NCBI GenBank assembly: GCA_014529385.2
Contig: CM043957.1
Span: 90,159,938 to 90,223,937, forward strand
Direction: 5' to 3'
DNA from: Adiantum capillus-veneris
Lineage: Eukaryota; Streptophyta; Polypodiopsida; Polypodiales; Pteridaceae
Length of the DNA stretch: 64,000 nt
Every line of letters starts with the position of its first letter. The first letter of the stretch is position 1. Shown here piece by piece: positions 10,750-23,018 of the stretch. The position numbers and the translations under genes are program-made. The notes under the pieces were generated by a model, which searched no databases, was not told the origin of the DNA, and saw only the letters and a program-made list of their open reading frames with translations.

Positions 10750-12336
10750 TCAGTGCTTGCAGCAAAAGTCTAGTGCATCATCTTCATCCATAACATGTTC
10801 ATTAGAGCCTTCATTTTGACTTTCTTGTGAAACAAAGGGATCTATATCGCCTCTTCTTTTGAACAATTTAATTCTTTTACCTGCAATGGGAATCTTCACT
10901 TCTGTACCATCCAACTCATGCAAGGTATAAGTTGCATTTCCATGTACATGCTTAACCACATAAGGAACAAACCATCTCTTTGAAAAATTTCTTATCGTTG
11001 AATGTTGGCTATCAAGACTACTGTCATACACCAACACCCAATCACCTTCCTCAATAGCTCTAGGTCTGAGCCTATGCCTTTTATCAAATCTGTCCTTATT
11101 CTTCAACCTCGCTTCTTTTAATCGTGCTACTGCAATCTCAATATCTTGAGGCCTTCTTTCTAATTTTTGTATACAAAAAGCAAGAAGGTCTTCCCTACTC
11201 ATTCCATCTTCCCAAGGTAATACATTCCATGTGAGAATTACATCGTCAATTGGCATTATAGGTTTTTGACCATACATCACCTCAAAAGGCATATAACCAG
11301 TAACTGAAAACACCATATTAGTAAATTTGGGAATTTCCCAATTTCCACTTTCAAAATGATCTTAAGATTTGACCTCATGGCCAAATCTTAGCCAAAGTTT
11401 TGAGAGCATGGATTGAAAGAGAGTTTCAAGTATCACCTTGTGGAAGTGTTTGCACTTAAAAATAGTTTGAGATTTGTCCATCTGGCCAAATCTTTAAGAC
11501 ATTGGTGATTACCAAATTTACTCTAAAGTCTCAAACTCTCCAATATGGTGTTTGAAGCTATGTGTTGTACGATTAGCCCATAAAGCATAAGGCAATAACC
11601 TAGGCCACTCTCCCATTTTACCTTTGGAGGCCTTAGCTAAAGCTTTAATGATAGGAGGATGCCCACATTTTGATTTACCATCCCCTTCAGGATTGTATGC
11701 AGTAGTAACGGCGAGTTCAATGCCCAATCTAGAGAAAAACTCCCTTGCTTTGTCAGCATCCAACTCACCCCTGTCCGCTATTATTTTCCCAACACAACCA
11801 TAATGGTTAATTACATCATCTAAGAGGAGCTTACATATCCCTTCTGTGCTTTTTGTTCTTAAAGCACGACCTTCAACTTGGTTGGTTAAATCTTCCCATG
11901 CAAGCACTATATTGTATCTCATTTTCCATAAGCCCAGTGGAATTGTAGCCAAATCTACTACCCACTTATAGTGAATAGCCATTGGATATGTAGGGTGCAA
12001 CCCATCACGATGACGTACATTTGAATACATTTGACAGGTTTCACAAGAATCCACAAAGTGAGATACATCTTTGTACATACCTTTCCACCAATATCTCTCT
12101 TTCATTTTAGTAAAGGTGGCCCATACACCTCTATGTCTAGCATAAAGACTCTCATGAAACTTTTTCATAATCTCATTTTGAGCATCTTTATCATTCACAA
12201 CTCTCCATGGCATTCCATTTCTCTGTTTTGGACGCTTCCATAAGTACCCATCTTTCAAAAAGTATCCATAGGCTTTTCTGCGTATTCTTTTGAACTCTTG
12301 ATCAGCCCACCCTTCTTGCCTTGTCAAAGTGCTCAT
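10750..12336 (-). pseudogene. Gypsy-1 integrase remnant
   Basis: The 12336-11554 part encodes the zinc-binding HHCC region (HESLYARHRGVW ... SCETCQ) and the catalytic core. The core has the first aspartate in WVVDLATIP and the second in IIADRGELD. The position of the catalytic glutamate reads K (DGKSKCGH), so the D-D-E triad is broken. The part from 11307 to 10750 resumes with TGYMPFEVMYGQKP and a GPY/F-like C-terminal module (KRWFVPYVVKHVHGN). A 246-bp MITE-like insert separates the two. There is also a stop between integrase and RNase H (12337-12339). The gene is dead; it faces its 3' LTR at 10656. Confidence 0.85.
11308..11553. mobile_element. MITE-like insertion in the Gypsy-1 integrase
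   Basis: The 12-bp ends AAACACCATATT (11308-11319) and AATATGGTGTTT (11542-11553) are perfect inverted repeats. Farther in, 'gtaaatttgg' recurs inverted but offset. Two internal near-palindromes contain 'agatttg...ccaaatct'. The integrase reading frame is interrupted exactly here. A possible TGAA flank occurs on both sides if the termini are taken as 11 bp. The superfamily is not clear. Confidence 0.65.
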
Positions 12337-12339
12337 ATA

Positions 12340-14121
12340 TCATTCAATGAGAAACCGGTCACCTTGATATATCTTCTCTATAAATGACTCAAGTGCATTT
12401 GACACGAAAACATGATCACCCTTGGCATGAAAGATACTATAGAACCTTGTGCCTACATCATCGCCCTCGACACCGTTTTCATACCTTGCTCTGGAAAGCA
12501 TATCTGCAATTGGATTATCTTTCCCTGCAATATGCTTAAATTCAATATTCAAGGACTTTATGTAGGCAATATATCTCAACATAGCAATATCTAGAGTTGA
12601 GCAGCTTTTGATCATCCCAAGAAGGGGTAGATGATCAATCTCCACTATTACATTTGCTCTTATCAAATACTCTTTATCACATTTCAAAGCTATGACTACT
12701 CCCCATAAATCTCTTTTTACTTGTGGATAGTTGCATTCACAAGCACTTAGGACTTTTACTTCAAATCTCACCACATATCGCTTGCCATTATCATCATCTT
12801 GCTCAATTGGCCATCCAATTCCTGTGGGGCTAGTATCCACTGTCACAATTACATGTCTTCCACATTCATAGTTTACTTTCCTCAAGATTGGAGACATAAG
12901 TAACAACTTCTTTAGTTTTCTCATGGCGTGGGTATGCATTTCCTCCCATTGAAACTTTTGGTTCTTTCTCAAAAGTTGATACAAAGGCTCTACTACATGT
13001 GCATAATGCGGAATCTAGATAATATAAATTATGCATGCATTCAGAAACCTTCGAACCTCAGTGACATTTATACATTTTTCTTTCATTCTCTGAACTACAT
13101 CAATCTTTGTAGGACAAGGCCTTCTACCATATGGCCTGCACATATGTCCCACAACAAGAATTTCATTCACACCAAACACTGACCTATGCCTAGACAAGGT
13201 AAGGTTCACTTATTTCAACCTTGACAAGATCTTATCACAATCACTGATATGGTTTGCCACATACTTGCGGCACCCCCTCGAGTTCAGAGCCACATCTATA
13301 TCACTTACATCACATCCTTTAATTGGCACATCATCAAGGAAAGGCATTGTAGTTTGAGGTATGGAGTCACGTAGGACTTTGTTCATACCATTCATCATAT
13401 GTGCAACTGAATTAGTTTCTCCCTGAGGTAAGGTGCACATCCTTACCAAGTCCAAAGGTGTCCTCATGGTTATAGTCAGGTCCCTACTTTTGATTGCTAG
13501 TTGGAACTGATCATACCCTGAGTGCAATTCTCCCATATAATATATTGTCCTTCCTACAAGTTCCTCCACAAATTCATCTACTATTGGCCCTATACCCACA
13601 TTTCTAATTGTAACCTTGTTGACGGGTTGCATATCCTAAATAAAGCATAAAGAACCACTTTTCTTTGAAACTGTGAACCGCCTGTTTGAATATGGAGCAC
13701 AAGAAGGCTCCAAAATACCCATCTTGATCTTTTCATTAAGCAACTCAATGAGTTTTGGCAAGTGAGCCTTTGGAACTGGAATAGGCTTCAAGTTCCAAGG
13801 TACATGAGGGATAGTGAAGATCACCAAAGGAGCAACAATGGATGGATCAACACACACTATCTCATGAGGCTTAAATGCAAAAGCTTTTTCGTGTTTGGCG
13901 AGCATGCCTTCAAAGCATATAATTTCAGCTTTTGTCAAACTGTCCTCGTAACCAACCTTAAACTCCTTCAAAGAATCCTTCGTGAAATTGTGTCCAAGCT
14001 TTCTTGGGTCACGAAGGCTAGGTTGCAAAGAAGCTTTTTCCATCTTATTTGTGCAATCTTTTGGTAGAGGTGATGCCACTGGCTTCACTTTCTTTGCCAC
14101 AGACTTATACTTAGTCTCCAC
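12340..14121 (-). pseudogene. Gypsy-1 reverse transcriptase and RNase H remnant
   Basis: Four open stretches follow one another on the minus strand. 14121-13636 has the RT entry motif (LNEKIKMGILEPSCAPYSN). 13632-13210 continues in the same frame after a TAG, with QPVNKVTIRN, GYDQFQLA and the catalytic box as MPFLDDVPIKG. 13209-13015 is the thumb (VGHMCRPYGRRPCPTKI). 12984-12340 is RNase H (HVIVTVDTSPTGIGWPI, KDNPIADMLSRA). The TAG at 13636-13638 replaces an expected Gln, a C-to-T change. The FLDD box and LPQGETNSVAH wording differ from the chromovirus and Tat elements in this window, so this is a separate lineage. Confidence 0.85.
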
Positions 14122-14700
14122 TCACACATCAAAACCTTGAGCATTTTTGAATCCTCAATGAATTTCTATTGAGCAAACTTTCACAACCTCAACTTCCATA
14201 TGCAAATTGCAATTCACTAAAGACTCCAAGTCTTGCATAGTATCAACAAACGAACACTCATCAAACACACCTGCAATACATTCATCATCTTCTAGTAAAC
14301 CATTCATCCTCAAACCTCTTTGTACACTATTTACATGTTGTCCTTCACCCCGCTTTAAGTCCTCACACTTTGTAAAAGCAATAGATCCATAGTTTGTTAA
14401 TCCTACAAACCTGTAGAAAACGTTTCCTTTGCATATACATCATGTGAGAACTTTTCTCTTCTTGTACCACTGCAATCCCACTCTACAAAGGTACATGGAA
14501 AAAACCCCCTCATATCCCTGTAGTCCTTGAATTATTTATTTGTATTTGGTAAGGGTTTCTCTCTAAAACTTTCACGGTTCCTTTCATGGTCCAAACAAAT
14601 AGTAAGGAACTGTATTGCCACTCCAAGAGGTCACTTAAATTCTGGTGCCACATTACTGGCGTCACTAGCAGGCATCGATATATGTGTAGGTATGTATGGA
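14122..14700 (-). pseudogene. Upstream remnant of Gypsy-1 polyprotein
   Basis: The minus strand has broken frames that read like a continuation of the polyprotein towards its protease/gag side, for example GFFPCTFVEWDCSGTRR (about 14500-14450) and FVGLTNYGSIAFTKCEDL. No zinc knuckle or protease DSG motif could be found. No 5' LTR of Gypsy-1 was seen before unrelated DNA starts near 14700. Confidence 0.4.
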
Positions 14701-15298
14701 GGGAGCTAAAGTTTTAAAAAATTTTGATTTTCAAAATTTTTACGCATATTCCGGCGTCTATTTCAATGTCAGCGCGCATGCACTTTTTGATGCTTACTTT
14801 GACGTGCTTTTTGGCGCCTATACCAATTTCTGTACCAATGGTACCTGCAAAAAAAGAGACCACGGGCTTTGTTTGCGCATTTCTCTTCTTCTTGCACCTT
14901 TTCGCAAGCTCTCTCCTTCCTTACCTCTAACAGATATGGTGCGAAACAAGCATTTGGAAGTGCTAATCTTGCTTGTGGGTTAGCCCATAACACTAAGGTG
15001 AGATTGTTTTCATGTTTACTTGTAGATTTAGGGTTTAGGGTTTAACTTTGTGTTTGTGTGTGTGTTTTTGCAGGTTCCATGACATTTACAACTTCTTTTA
15101 TTACTCAAATAGGACGAATGTGAGTGCTCAAACCTCTAAAATTAATTTGTATATTAATAAAAGAAAATTTGATGCTTTAAAATTTCAATGCTTTAAATGA
15201 AATTATGGTTTGTGATGTGAAATTTTATTTTGATTTATGAAAAAATATTGGTTTGGTTTATGAAAAAATATTCTTTTAAAGAAATTTCGTTTATGTTT
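14701..15298. other. No gene seen; short interstitial telomere motif
   Basis: Unassigned DNA. At 15027-15043 there are about two and a half copies of TTTAGGG, the plant telomere unit. The open frames near 14700-14990 overlap on both strands and show no domain. Confidence 0.5.
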
Positions 15299-15535
15299 TA
15301 GGTTAATTTTAGGTTAGGTTATCTTATACGTTAGGTTAGATTAAGTTAAGCTATGTTAGATTAGGTTAGGTTTTCTTATATGTTAGGTTAGGTTAAGTTA
15401 AGCTACAATAGGTTAAGCTACGTTATGTTAGGTTAGGTTAGGTTAGGTTATCTGATACGTTAGGTTAGGTTAGGTTAAGCTACATTATGTTAGGTTAGGT
15501 TAATCTACATTAGGTTAGGTTAGTTTAAGCTATGT
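15299..15535. repeat. TTAGG/GTTAG-like degenerate telomere-type array
   Basis: 'aggttaggttaggtta' units alternate with 'ttaagctacatta' and 'ttatctgatacg' spacers. The period is mostly 5 bp, unlike the 7-bp plant telomere unit. A shorter patch of the same sequence at about 26040-26095 borders the other end of the palindromic satellite. Confidence 0.75.
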
Positions 15536-16135
15536 TCTGCAATACGGAAAGCCATAGAGCTTACCCACAGCGCATGTTAAAAACAACACAATGGCGATCT
15601 GTTCGTCAATACGGCAAGCCATAAAGCTTACCCACAACACATATGCATTGTGGTGGGCAAGCTCTATGGCTTTCCGTATTACCAACGACTCGCAATTGTG
15701 TTGTTTATATGTCCGTGAGTGGTTTTCAAGTCCTAAAATAGCTAAGTGACCCTGAAAATAACACAATGGCAAGCCATTTGGCAATACGGCAAGCCATAGA
15801 GATTGCCCACAATGCATATGCATTGTGGGCAAGCTCTATAGCTTGACGTATTGCCAAACGGCTCGCGATTGTGTTTTCTATATATCTGCAAGCGCTTTTC
15901 AAATCCTAAAATAGCTAAGCGGCCCTAAAAACAACACAATGGCAAGCCTTTTGGCAATACGGCAAGCCATAGATCTTGATTACAATGCATATGCATTGTG
16001 GGCAAGCTTTATGGCTTGCCGTATTGCCAAATGGCTCTCCATTGTGTTGTCTATATGTTTGCAAGTAATTTTCAAGCGCTAAAATTGCCTCGTGTCTCTA
16101 AAAACAACACAATGGTGATCTGTTTGGCAATACGG
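15536..16135. repeat. 173-bp palindromic satellite, left part
   Basis: Each unit contains an imperfect palindrome of roughly 110 bp, centred on CATATG and flanked by 'ggcaagccatagagcttgcccacaatg' words in both orientations. Centres lie near 15642, 15817 and 15990, spacings of 175 and 173 bp. Units are joined by 'ttttcaagtcctaaaatagctaagcg'-type linkers. The array is cut at 16135 by Gypsy-2 and resumes at 25276-25280 in perfect register. Confidence 0.9.
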
Positions 16136-16250
16136 TGATGAAGGAAATTTGGAATGGCGGCCTCTACACCAACACAAACTCCATTGCGCCACAAGAGAAA
16201 TGAGATGAGGGCACCACCTAGTCTTGGAAGCGTGGACTAGGACCCCTACA

Positions 16251-16298
<48 letters not shown>

Positions 16299-17575
16299 AC
16301 TATGAATGAAGCATTAACCGTAGTGTGTGTACAAGGAATGGATGACTTCAAACACTCCCAAGACAAATAGCATATAGATTACCAAACAATCACTCAAGGA
16401 TTAGCCAAGATTCCATCAAGCACTCTCACACACATATAAAACATTCTCTTAATTAACATAAGTAAGAGGAGGAGAGGTTACTAGCATGAAACAATTTGCA
16501 CTCTAGGATATGCAAGAATAGAGTGAATGAATGAGCTTATGGGCTCATGGTGAGTGATACAAAGGCTCAGTGGGGCTGAGGGAGGCTTGAAATTACAAAG
16601 GGGAAGGCCTCTTTATATAGGAAAGAGAGTGATTAGGAGTGAGGTTAAGATCCAAGTGTAATTTGTACAAATGAAGCTTGATTAGGGACATTCAACCAAT
16701 GAAGAAGCTCCCTCCAAGTGATTTGTTGACCAATTAGCTCCATCATCACTTGTGTTGTCTTCACTCCTTCCTCCATAGCTTGAGTCCAAGAGCTTCCTTA
16801 TTTTAAAATGTAAAGAATCTACATAAAATCAATACATATCTAGTAATAATAGGAAGGGGTTGAATGAGAACTTATGAATTACAACAAGATTAAGCATGAC
16901 TTGAGAGGTGATTAGAAGAGGAACTTTGATGGGTTTTTGAGCTTGAGAGAGAGGAGGAAGGAGAGGAGGGTGAGAAGACTAATGGCTGATTTTAGAGAAG
17001 GTCTCAATGTGGAAAAGGAAGGGTGTGTGTGTGTAAAGGTAGAGGGGGTGGTCTCCACCACAGTTGAAAAAACTGGCGTCCACCATTTTGGCCATATCTC
17101 CTAGACCGTAGATGCAAAAATTATAAAAAAAATATGGCCAGAATCTCCAGCTCATCAGCTACAACTTTGATGAAGACAACTTTTCTTGGATCGAAGTGGA
17201 AGTATTTTTTAAAAATTCAGCAAAATCATGTGTATGGTTTCTTCCTTTACCAAGTCTTCCACTTGGGTCCCATTTGTTTGAATCATCATATGGCTCCAAA
17301 GCCATGATGATATGAGCCACTCATGACCCTTGAATCATGGGTGCATGGCTCCACAACCACATCATATCTTTTCTTTTCACATTTACATATTTTCCCTTCC
17401 CTTTACCACTAGGTTCTCCCTCTACCTTTCACCTCCGGTGAACTAGTCAAGAAAAAATCATTTTTTTTTAATTTTTCCAAGAGGTTTTTCTCACTCTTTC
17501 TTTTATTGTAAACCTCTAGAAGCAAGGAAAATCAACAAAATATGATAAACAAAAATTTGTGATAGGCTCGGATCA
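16136..17575 (-). repeat. Gypsy-2 3' LTR
   Basis: It reads TGATCCGAGCC at its minus-strand start (17575) and ends TTCATCA at 16136. A (GA)n run occupies 16254-16296. A TATA-like motif is at 16613-16620. The sequence G-run 'ggtttgggggggcta' (minus), ending at 17576, is the polypurine tract. Confidence 0.92.
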
Positions 17576-17590
17576 TAGCCCCCCCAAACC
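17576..17590 (-). other. Gypsy-2 polypurine tract
   Basis: The minus strand reads GGTTTGGGGGGGCTA directly before the LTR start TGATCC, the expected plus-strand priming site. Confidence 0.75.
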
Positions 17591-17616
17591 TGGCTAGGGG
17601 TATTTATGCCTCTAGC

Positions 17617-19584
17617 CTACTTTCTTTGATCTTGAGCTGACCTTATCCTGATGTGATAAGGCTTTAGACGCCATCCATTTGTCCTGGTCTTGTGCACTTT
17701 ACCATCAATGTCTTGAAGTCTGTAAGAGCCATTTTTGAACTTTTTGGTGACCAAGAACGGGCCTTCCCATCGGAAAAGAAACTTTCCATCCTTACGAGTG
17801 TCGAAGCGATTGTCATATCGAAGCACCAGACATCCCTTTTGGATGTCTTTGGATGCTAGCTTTTTGTTGAACTTTTCTCTGCGCTTCTCTGCTTCTTGAG
17901 AATAGTGGTTGATGGCTTCTTCAGGATCCAATTGCAGCCTCTCTAGATCCATGATCCTTTGATGTACTTTCTCCTTTTGAGAGCCTACCTGGCTACCCAA
18001 TATTCGAAGACTTGTTAACTTCACTTCAATGGGCAAAAGCGCCTCCTTTCCATAAACCAAATGAAAGGGTGTGTACCCTAATGTGGTTTTGAAGGAGGTT
18101 CTATAGGCCCATAGAGCTCCATTCAGGTGTTTGTCCCAATCTTGGCGCCTGGCATGTACCTGTTTGGTGAGAATTTTGCAAATGATTCCATTTACTTTTT
18201 CCACCAAACCATTTCACTGAGGGTAGTAAGGAGTAGAGTGTTGATGCTGAATATTTAGCTTCTTCATGAGTTCTCCTACCAAGTCTGCTCTAAACCCTGG
18301 TCCTCTATCAGATAGTATTTCAAGAGGGGTGCCAAACCGGCAACAGATGTGGTCAAAGATGAACTGACTCACATCCTTAGCAGTAATTCTATTGGTCGGC
18401 ATAGCCTCAGCCCATCTAGTCATGTAGTCTACTCCCATGATGATGTACTCTTTACCTGACTGAGTGCGTGGTAGAGGCCCTATGGCATCAATTCCCCACT
18501 TCTCAAAGGGCCCATATACCTTTATTGGGTTTTGAGGTTCAGCTATGAGCCGTCGTGGTCCTGCTTTTTGACATTCATCACATGTTTGACACCAGTATTT
18601 GACATCACGATGAAGACTTGGCCAAGTAAACCCAGCTTGTAGAACCTTTCTACTAGTGACGTCGTGTGCAAAGTGTCCTCCGCACATATCATCGTGACAA
18701 GCTTTTAAAATCTCTTCAATTTCACTCTTCAAAGGAACTCTCCTAAGCACACCATCCTTACCAAGACAATACAAGTCATCATTTACTATGCGATACCTGG
18801 TAGCCTTCCTAGCTAACCATCGCCTTTCCCCTGCATTCAAGTGTTTAGGAGGCTCTCCTTGCTCCAGAATGTGTATAATATCTTCCAAGTCCTCCTTGCC
18901 TTGCTGAAGTGGAAGTTTGATGGCCACTGCTCCCACTATTGACTCATTTAACTTTGATGATGCTAGGTGGTCTGCATCCTTGTTCTGGTCTCTTGGCACA
19001 TGATGTACTTGTGCCTCCCTAAATCTCCTCATAAGAGCTTTTGCTTCTCTCATTTTAGTAGAGAGACGGGCATTTTTGCAAGCCCATGTACCTTGCATTT
19101 GCCTTACCAAAAGCATGGAGTCACCAAAAGCGTTTAATCTCTTCATTGAATTATCGAGGCACCAACAAAGGCCATGAATTAGAGCATGATATTCTGCTTC
19201 ATTGTTGGAGTGGACATCTTCTAGAGTGATCCCTTCACCATGGATCCTCTCTCCCAATGGGGATAAGACCACGATGCCTGCAGATGCCTTATCCTTGGTT
19301 CTCTTGTATGCTCCATCAAAGTAAAGGCTATAAGCATTGACCAAAACCTCTAGAGCTGGAGGTGGTGGAAGTTCCTTTCTCTTCAAATGGAAAACTTTTT
19401 CATAGCACTTGTTTGTTAAAATGTCGGCTAAGCATGCTCGAGTTGTTCTTTCAACCTGTATTGTATAATCAAACTCTTGAAGTCGCACCACCCACTTTGC
19501 TATTTTGTCAGAGATTTCCATATGTTGTAGTGCATAGGGAAACATATCCTCCACAGTGATAATTACAAACCTCTTCGGCAGCAA
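17617..19584 (-). pseudogene. Gypsy-2 pol, C-terminal part: RNase H end, second RNase H, integrase
   Basis: This continues the gag-pol frame after a TAA at 19585-19587. It opens with the end of the first RNase H (FVIITVEDMF). The second, archaeal-type RNase H has all four acidic positions: YFDGAYKR, NNEAEYHAL, FGDSMLLV and RDQNKDADHLA. The integrase follows with its zinc region (CHDDMCGGHFAH ... CQTCDECQ) and the core aspartates in WGIDAIGPL and LSDRGPGF. A TGA at 18214-18216 falls just after STPYYPQ. The frame then carries the catalytic glutamate in NGLVEKVNGI and a C-terminal GPF-like module (FRWEGPFLVTKKF) to the stop at 17617. Two point nonsense changes are the only visible damage. Confidence 0.92.
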
Positions 19585-22500
19585 TTATGGCCGAAATTTG
19601 GTTACCGCAAACATGAGAGCTAACACTAGCTGTTCCATCAGGGTGTAGGCCTTCTCTGTGTTTTCCATGAGGCGGCTAGCAAAATACACAGGCCTCATAA
19701 AGGAGGTTTTTGGATCTTTTTGTAGGAGGGCAGCACCAATGGCTTCTTCTCCCACACTAGGGTTTACAAAGAATGTTTCTTCCCAACAAGGTTGGAGGAT
19801 TATAGGGAGTGACCCTAACATTTTTTTAATCTCTCTAAAATGCCCTTCACTTTCTTCACTCCAAACAAGCGTCTCTTGACGAGTCAGCTGTTGTAGAGGA
19901 AATATCACTTGGGAGAGTAAGTGTATGAATCTACTCAAATATCTTAGCTTTTGCAAGAAGGAGATTAATTGTTTGATGGAAGTTGGGGAAGGTAGATTTA
20001 GCAATGTTTCTATCTTTTCAGGATCTACCTCGATTCCATCAATGGACACTACATGCCCTAATAGTGTAACCTTGGTTTCCCCAATGTGACATTTGTCCTT
20101 GTTTAGTTGTCCACCCAGCTTAGCTAAACGAGTAAATCCTTCATCAATCTTGCCGAGATGCATACTTTTGGAGCTGTAAATACAAAAGTCATCTATGAAA
20201 ACCCTTATGGACTTACCAAAGTAAGGTTGGAAGACCATGTTCATGAATCGTTGAAAGGTGGCTGGAGCGTTGGTGAGACCAAAAGGCATGACTCGAAATG
20301 CAAAACATCCCCATGGTGTGATGAAAGTAGTCTTTTTCTGGTCCTCCTCTGCAATGCGTATTTGAAAGTAGCCAGAGTAGCCATCACACACTATGTATCT
20401 CTCATGGCCTGCTACTTCATTTAGAATCTCATCTTGAAATGGGAGAGGGAAGTGGTCCCTCTTTGTTGCAGCATTTAGTGGCTTGTAATCCACGCACACT
20501 CGCCATTTACCATTCTTCTTTGGCCTCACCACTACTGGGGAGACCCATTTTGAATCTTCTACTAGGTATATGAATCCTGCTTCTAAGAGTCTCTTCACCT
20601 CATACAACAGTGCATTTTGTTGCACAACTCCTAATCTTCTTAGTTTTTGTACTACTGGCTTGCTCCCTTCTTTTAGATGGATATGATGCTTCACTGCAGT
20701 GACACCTGTAATGTGAGTGTAATCAGAAATAAACAATGATGCATGCTTCTTGAGAACATTTACATAACCCTCCTTTTCTTCTTCCTTTATATCCTTGGAT
20801 AACATCTCCTCTAGGCTGGCATCCCACACATTCTCCATTTGGATCCTTGGGTTGTCTTCTGATGAGGTAGTTTCCTTTATGGTGACGCCCATGACTTCGA
20901 GAGTGCTATCACTCTCTTCACTTGAACTCTCTTCCTCGTCCATGGATGAGGAGCATCCACTTGAGCTCCACTCATCAGCTGACGTCTCTAGTTCAAGGTT
21001 CTCTTGTCGCCCATTCTTTAGGTTATAAACCACCTTCCGACTATGGCCACCCATGCGAGGCCTCAACTCCAAGTCTCCTGTTGCCCAATCTTGCCTAGCT
21101 CCTATACCCATGAGCCAAGGTCGTCCTAAAATAAGGGGGTATCCTTCTCCCTTTACTGGCATCACATAAGCATCAACCTCTGTAGTGATTCCAAAAACAG
21201 AAACTCTCAAAGCTTTCACTACACCCACACAAGTGACAGAGACATTATTGGCCATTTTTGCCCTAAAGTTTGATGATTCCATTACCTCTAAACCCAATTG
21301 ATGCATTAGCTTTTCTGTCATGACACAAACCTCTGCTCCACTATCAATGTAAGTTTTTGGGATCCGTTGTCCCTTGATTTGAGCCTCCATCAAAGGCACT
21401 ATATCCTTGAGACCATATGCTTTGATTACACTTACTAGCTTACTTCGCTTTGCCCTCGTGCTCACCATTTTTGACCATTGTCGTCGAAGCTTTGGGGAGA
21501 TATGAAGTAGTTGTGGCCAGGTAATCTTTGGTCCTTGAGAACTCACATCAACTGTCAAGTCATAAGGTTGTGTCCGAGATCCCATAGGGAAATCAGAGAT
21601 GTCAATTTGAGACCTAGTACGGGTCTTTCTCTTCTTGGCTTCATCTTTAGTTGCCCGAGATGTACTTGCTTCATTGCTTGCATCCTTGCTTGTTTCTTTA
21701 CCTACTTCATCTTGGACACGCACACGTTTGATAGGCATTGTAGCCACTTCATCTATCTTCATCTTCCCTTTAGCTATTTCTTCCTGGTTGCTTCTGCCCT
21801 TGAGGACCTCCTCCATCCTTATGATGCTCACATTTGGTTGAGTAGCAGGGGCTTGAGCTTGAGCATGAGGTGGCTGCAAAATTTGAGGTTGCGGTTGCTC
21901 TTGTGCTTGAGCTCTAGCACGGGGTGGACTTACTTGTTGTCGAGGACCTCTGACAGGGTAGTCATATCTTCTGGGATGAGGGCAATTATACATGCCGTGG
22001 CCAATTTCCCCACAATTGTAACACAACATTTCCCTTGCTTGACGTCGCATTGGTGGCCGATTCCCACCATTTCCCTCAATAGGCCTTCTTGCACCCTGCA
22101 CAAGATTTACTCTCAACCCCTCTAGCTGGTTTGTGAGATTGTTTATTTGTTGGAGCATATCTTCTTGTTGACCTCTATTGAGGTCTGGTGCATTAGGCAC
22201 ATTTGGAGGTATGTGAGAAGCTTCCATAGTTGTGATATTGCCTCCCAAAGCTAGCTGGCCAGCTTGGGCTTGATAGAGAATCTTTCTATTCTTTTCCCTA
22301 GCAATTCTTAAGGCATCTTCAAAAGCATTTGGAAATTTTCTCTTTACCTTCTCCCTTAGCAAGGGGTACAAACCTGAGATAAATCGATCCTTTTGGAGGC
22401 AATTGGGAGCTCGCTCACCAGGGTTTAGTGAGTCTGACCATTGGCCCCAAAGTTTCAGAAAACCTTCCTCATAGGTTGCATAACCATGAGGGTCAACTTG

Positions 22501-22776
22501 ATGAAGGGACAGAAGCCGTTGCCATATTTCTTCTGCCGAATTGGCTCGTTGAAATCTTCGTAGGAAAGCCACCTTCAATCCCTCCCAATCAATTCTTTGG
22601 GTTGGATCTAGAGCCTGGAACCATACCCTAGCTTCTTCTTTGAGCACCAAAGGAAAAGCTCTTAATTTCAATGCTTCGTCATCCCTCCCGGAGACAAGGA
22701 AAGCCATCTCCAAGTTATCCAAAAAATCCCCAGCATTTTCCCCACTACGCCCAAAAAAATTTGGGAAAGCCATCAT
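19585..22776 (-). pseudogene. Gypsy-2 gag-protease-RT-RNase H polyprotein (N-terminal part)
   Basis: The likely start is the ATG at 22776; the frame is open from 22800. The gag core (AFLRRFQRANSAEEIWQRLL) is followed by a CX2CX4HX4C zinc knuckle (CYNCGEIGHGMYNC, near residue 250). The aspartic protease active site is YIDSGAEVCV (near 480). Reverse transcriptase has VCVDYKPLNAATKRDHFPLP, GYSGYFQI and the catalytic FIDDFCIYS. RNase H begins near residue 1000. The frame ends at TAA 19585-19587 inside RNase H, where a residue before LLPKRF is expected, and continues in the same frame. Gag and pol share one frame. The protein would build virus-like particles and make cDNA in an active element; here it is cut by the stop. 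Confidence 0.92.
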
Positions 22777-22796
22777 AAAAGTGGGTTGCCTTCCTC

Positions 22797-23009
22797 TCAA
22801 TACAGCATAAAGATGAAAATGTCTAGGCCCAAATCATATCTTATTAAGGGTAGAATAAATGGATTGATAGATGCATTAATCTCAGCTAGACGACGAGGGC
22901 CTAGTAAGTCCCTTATGATGTTTTGGAACCTAAGCTTTGTGCTAGCTATTATATGCAGAGTTTGTCTAGCAAGAGGTTGGAAAGGTCCATATAAATCCCT
23001 ATGATTCAT
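22797..23009 (-). CDS. Small ORF B upstream of gag in Gypsy-2
   Basis: A 70-residue frame with an ATG start, ending at the start of the gag frame. Its C-terminal half is hydrophobic (NPFILPLIRYDLGLDIFIFM). It resembles ORF A just upstream, sharing the pattern G-x-x-R-L-x-E-I-x2-S-x2-P-x-I-x-P-x2-x-Y-x3-x-D-x2-x-F. That indicates an old tandem duplication of about 215 bp. I do not recognise the family. Expression is unproven and it could be leader sequence without coding role. Confidence 0.4.
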   Translation of the reverse strand: MNHRDLYGPFQPLARQTLHIIASTKLRFQNIIRDLLGPRRLAEINASINPFILPLIRYDLGLDIFIFMLY

Positions 23010-23018
23010 GGAGTATTC

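Noticed and set aside
15530-15832. 100-codon frame with internal repeats on the minus strand
   Set aside because: Generated by the palindromic satellite; the neighbouring units break it.
21511-22125. 204-codon plus-strand frame in Gypsy-2
   Set aside because: Antisense shadow of the gag zinc-knuckle/protease region.
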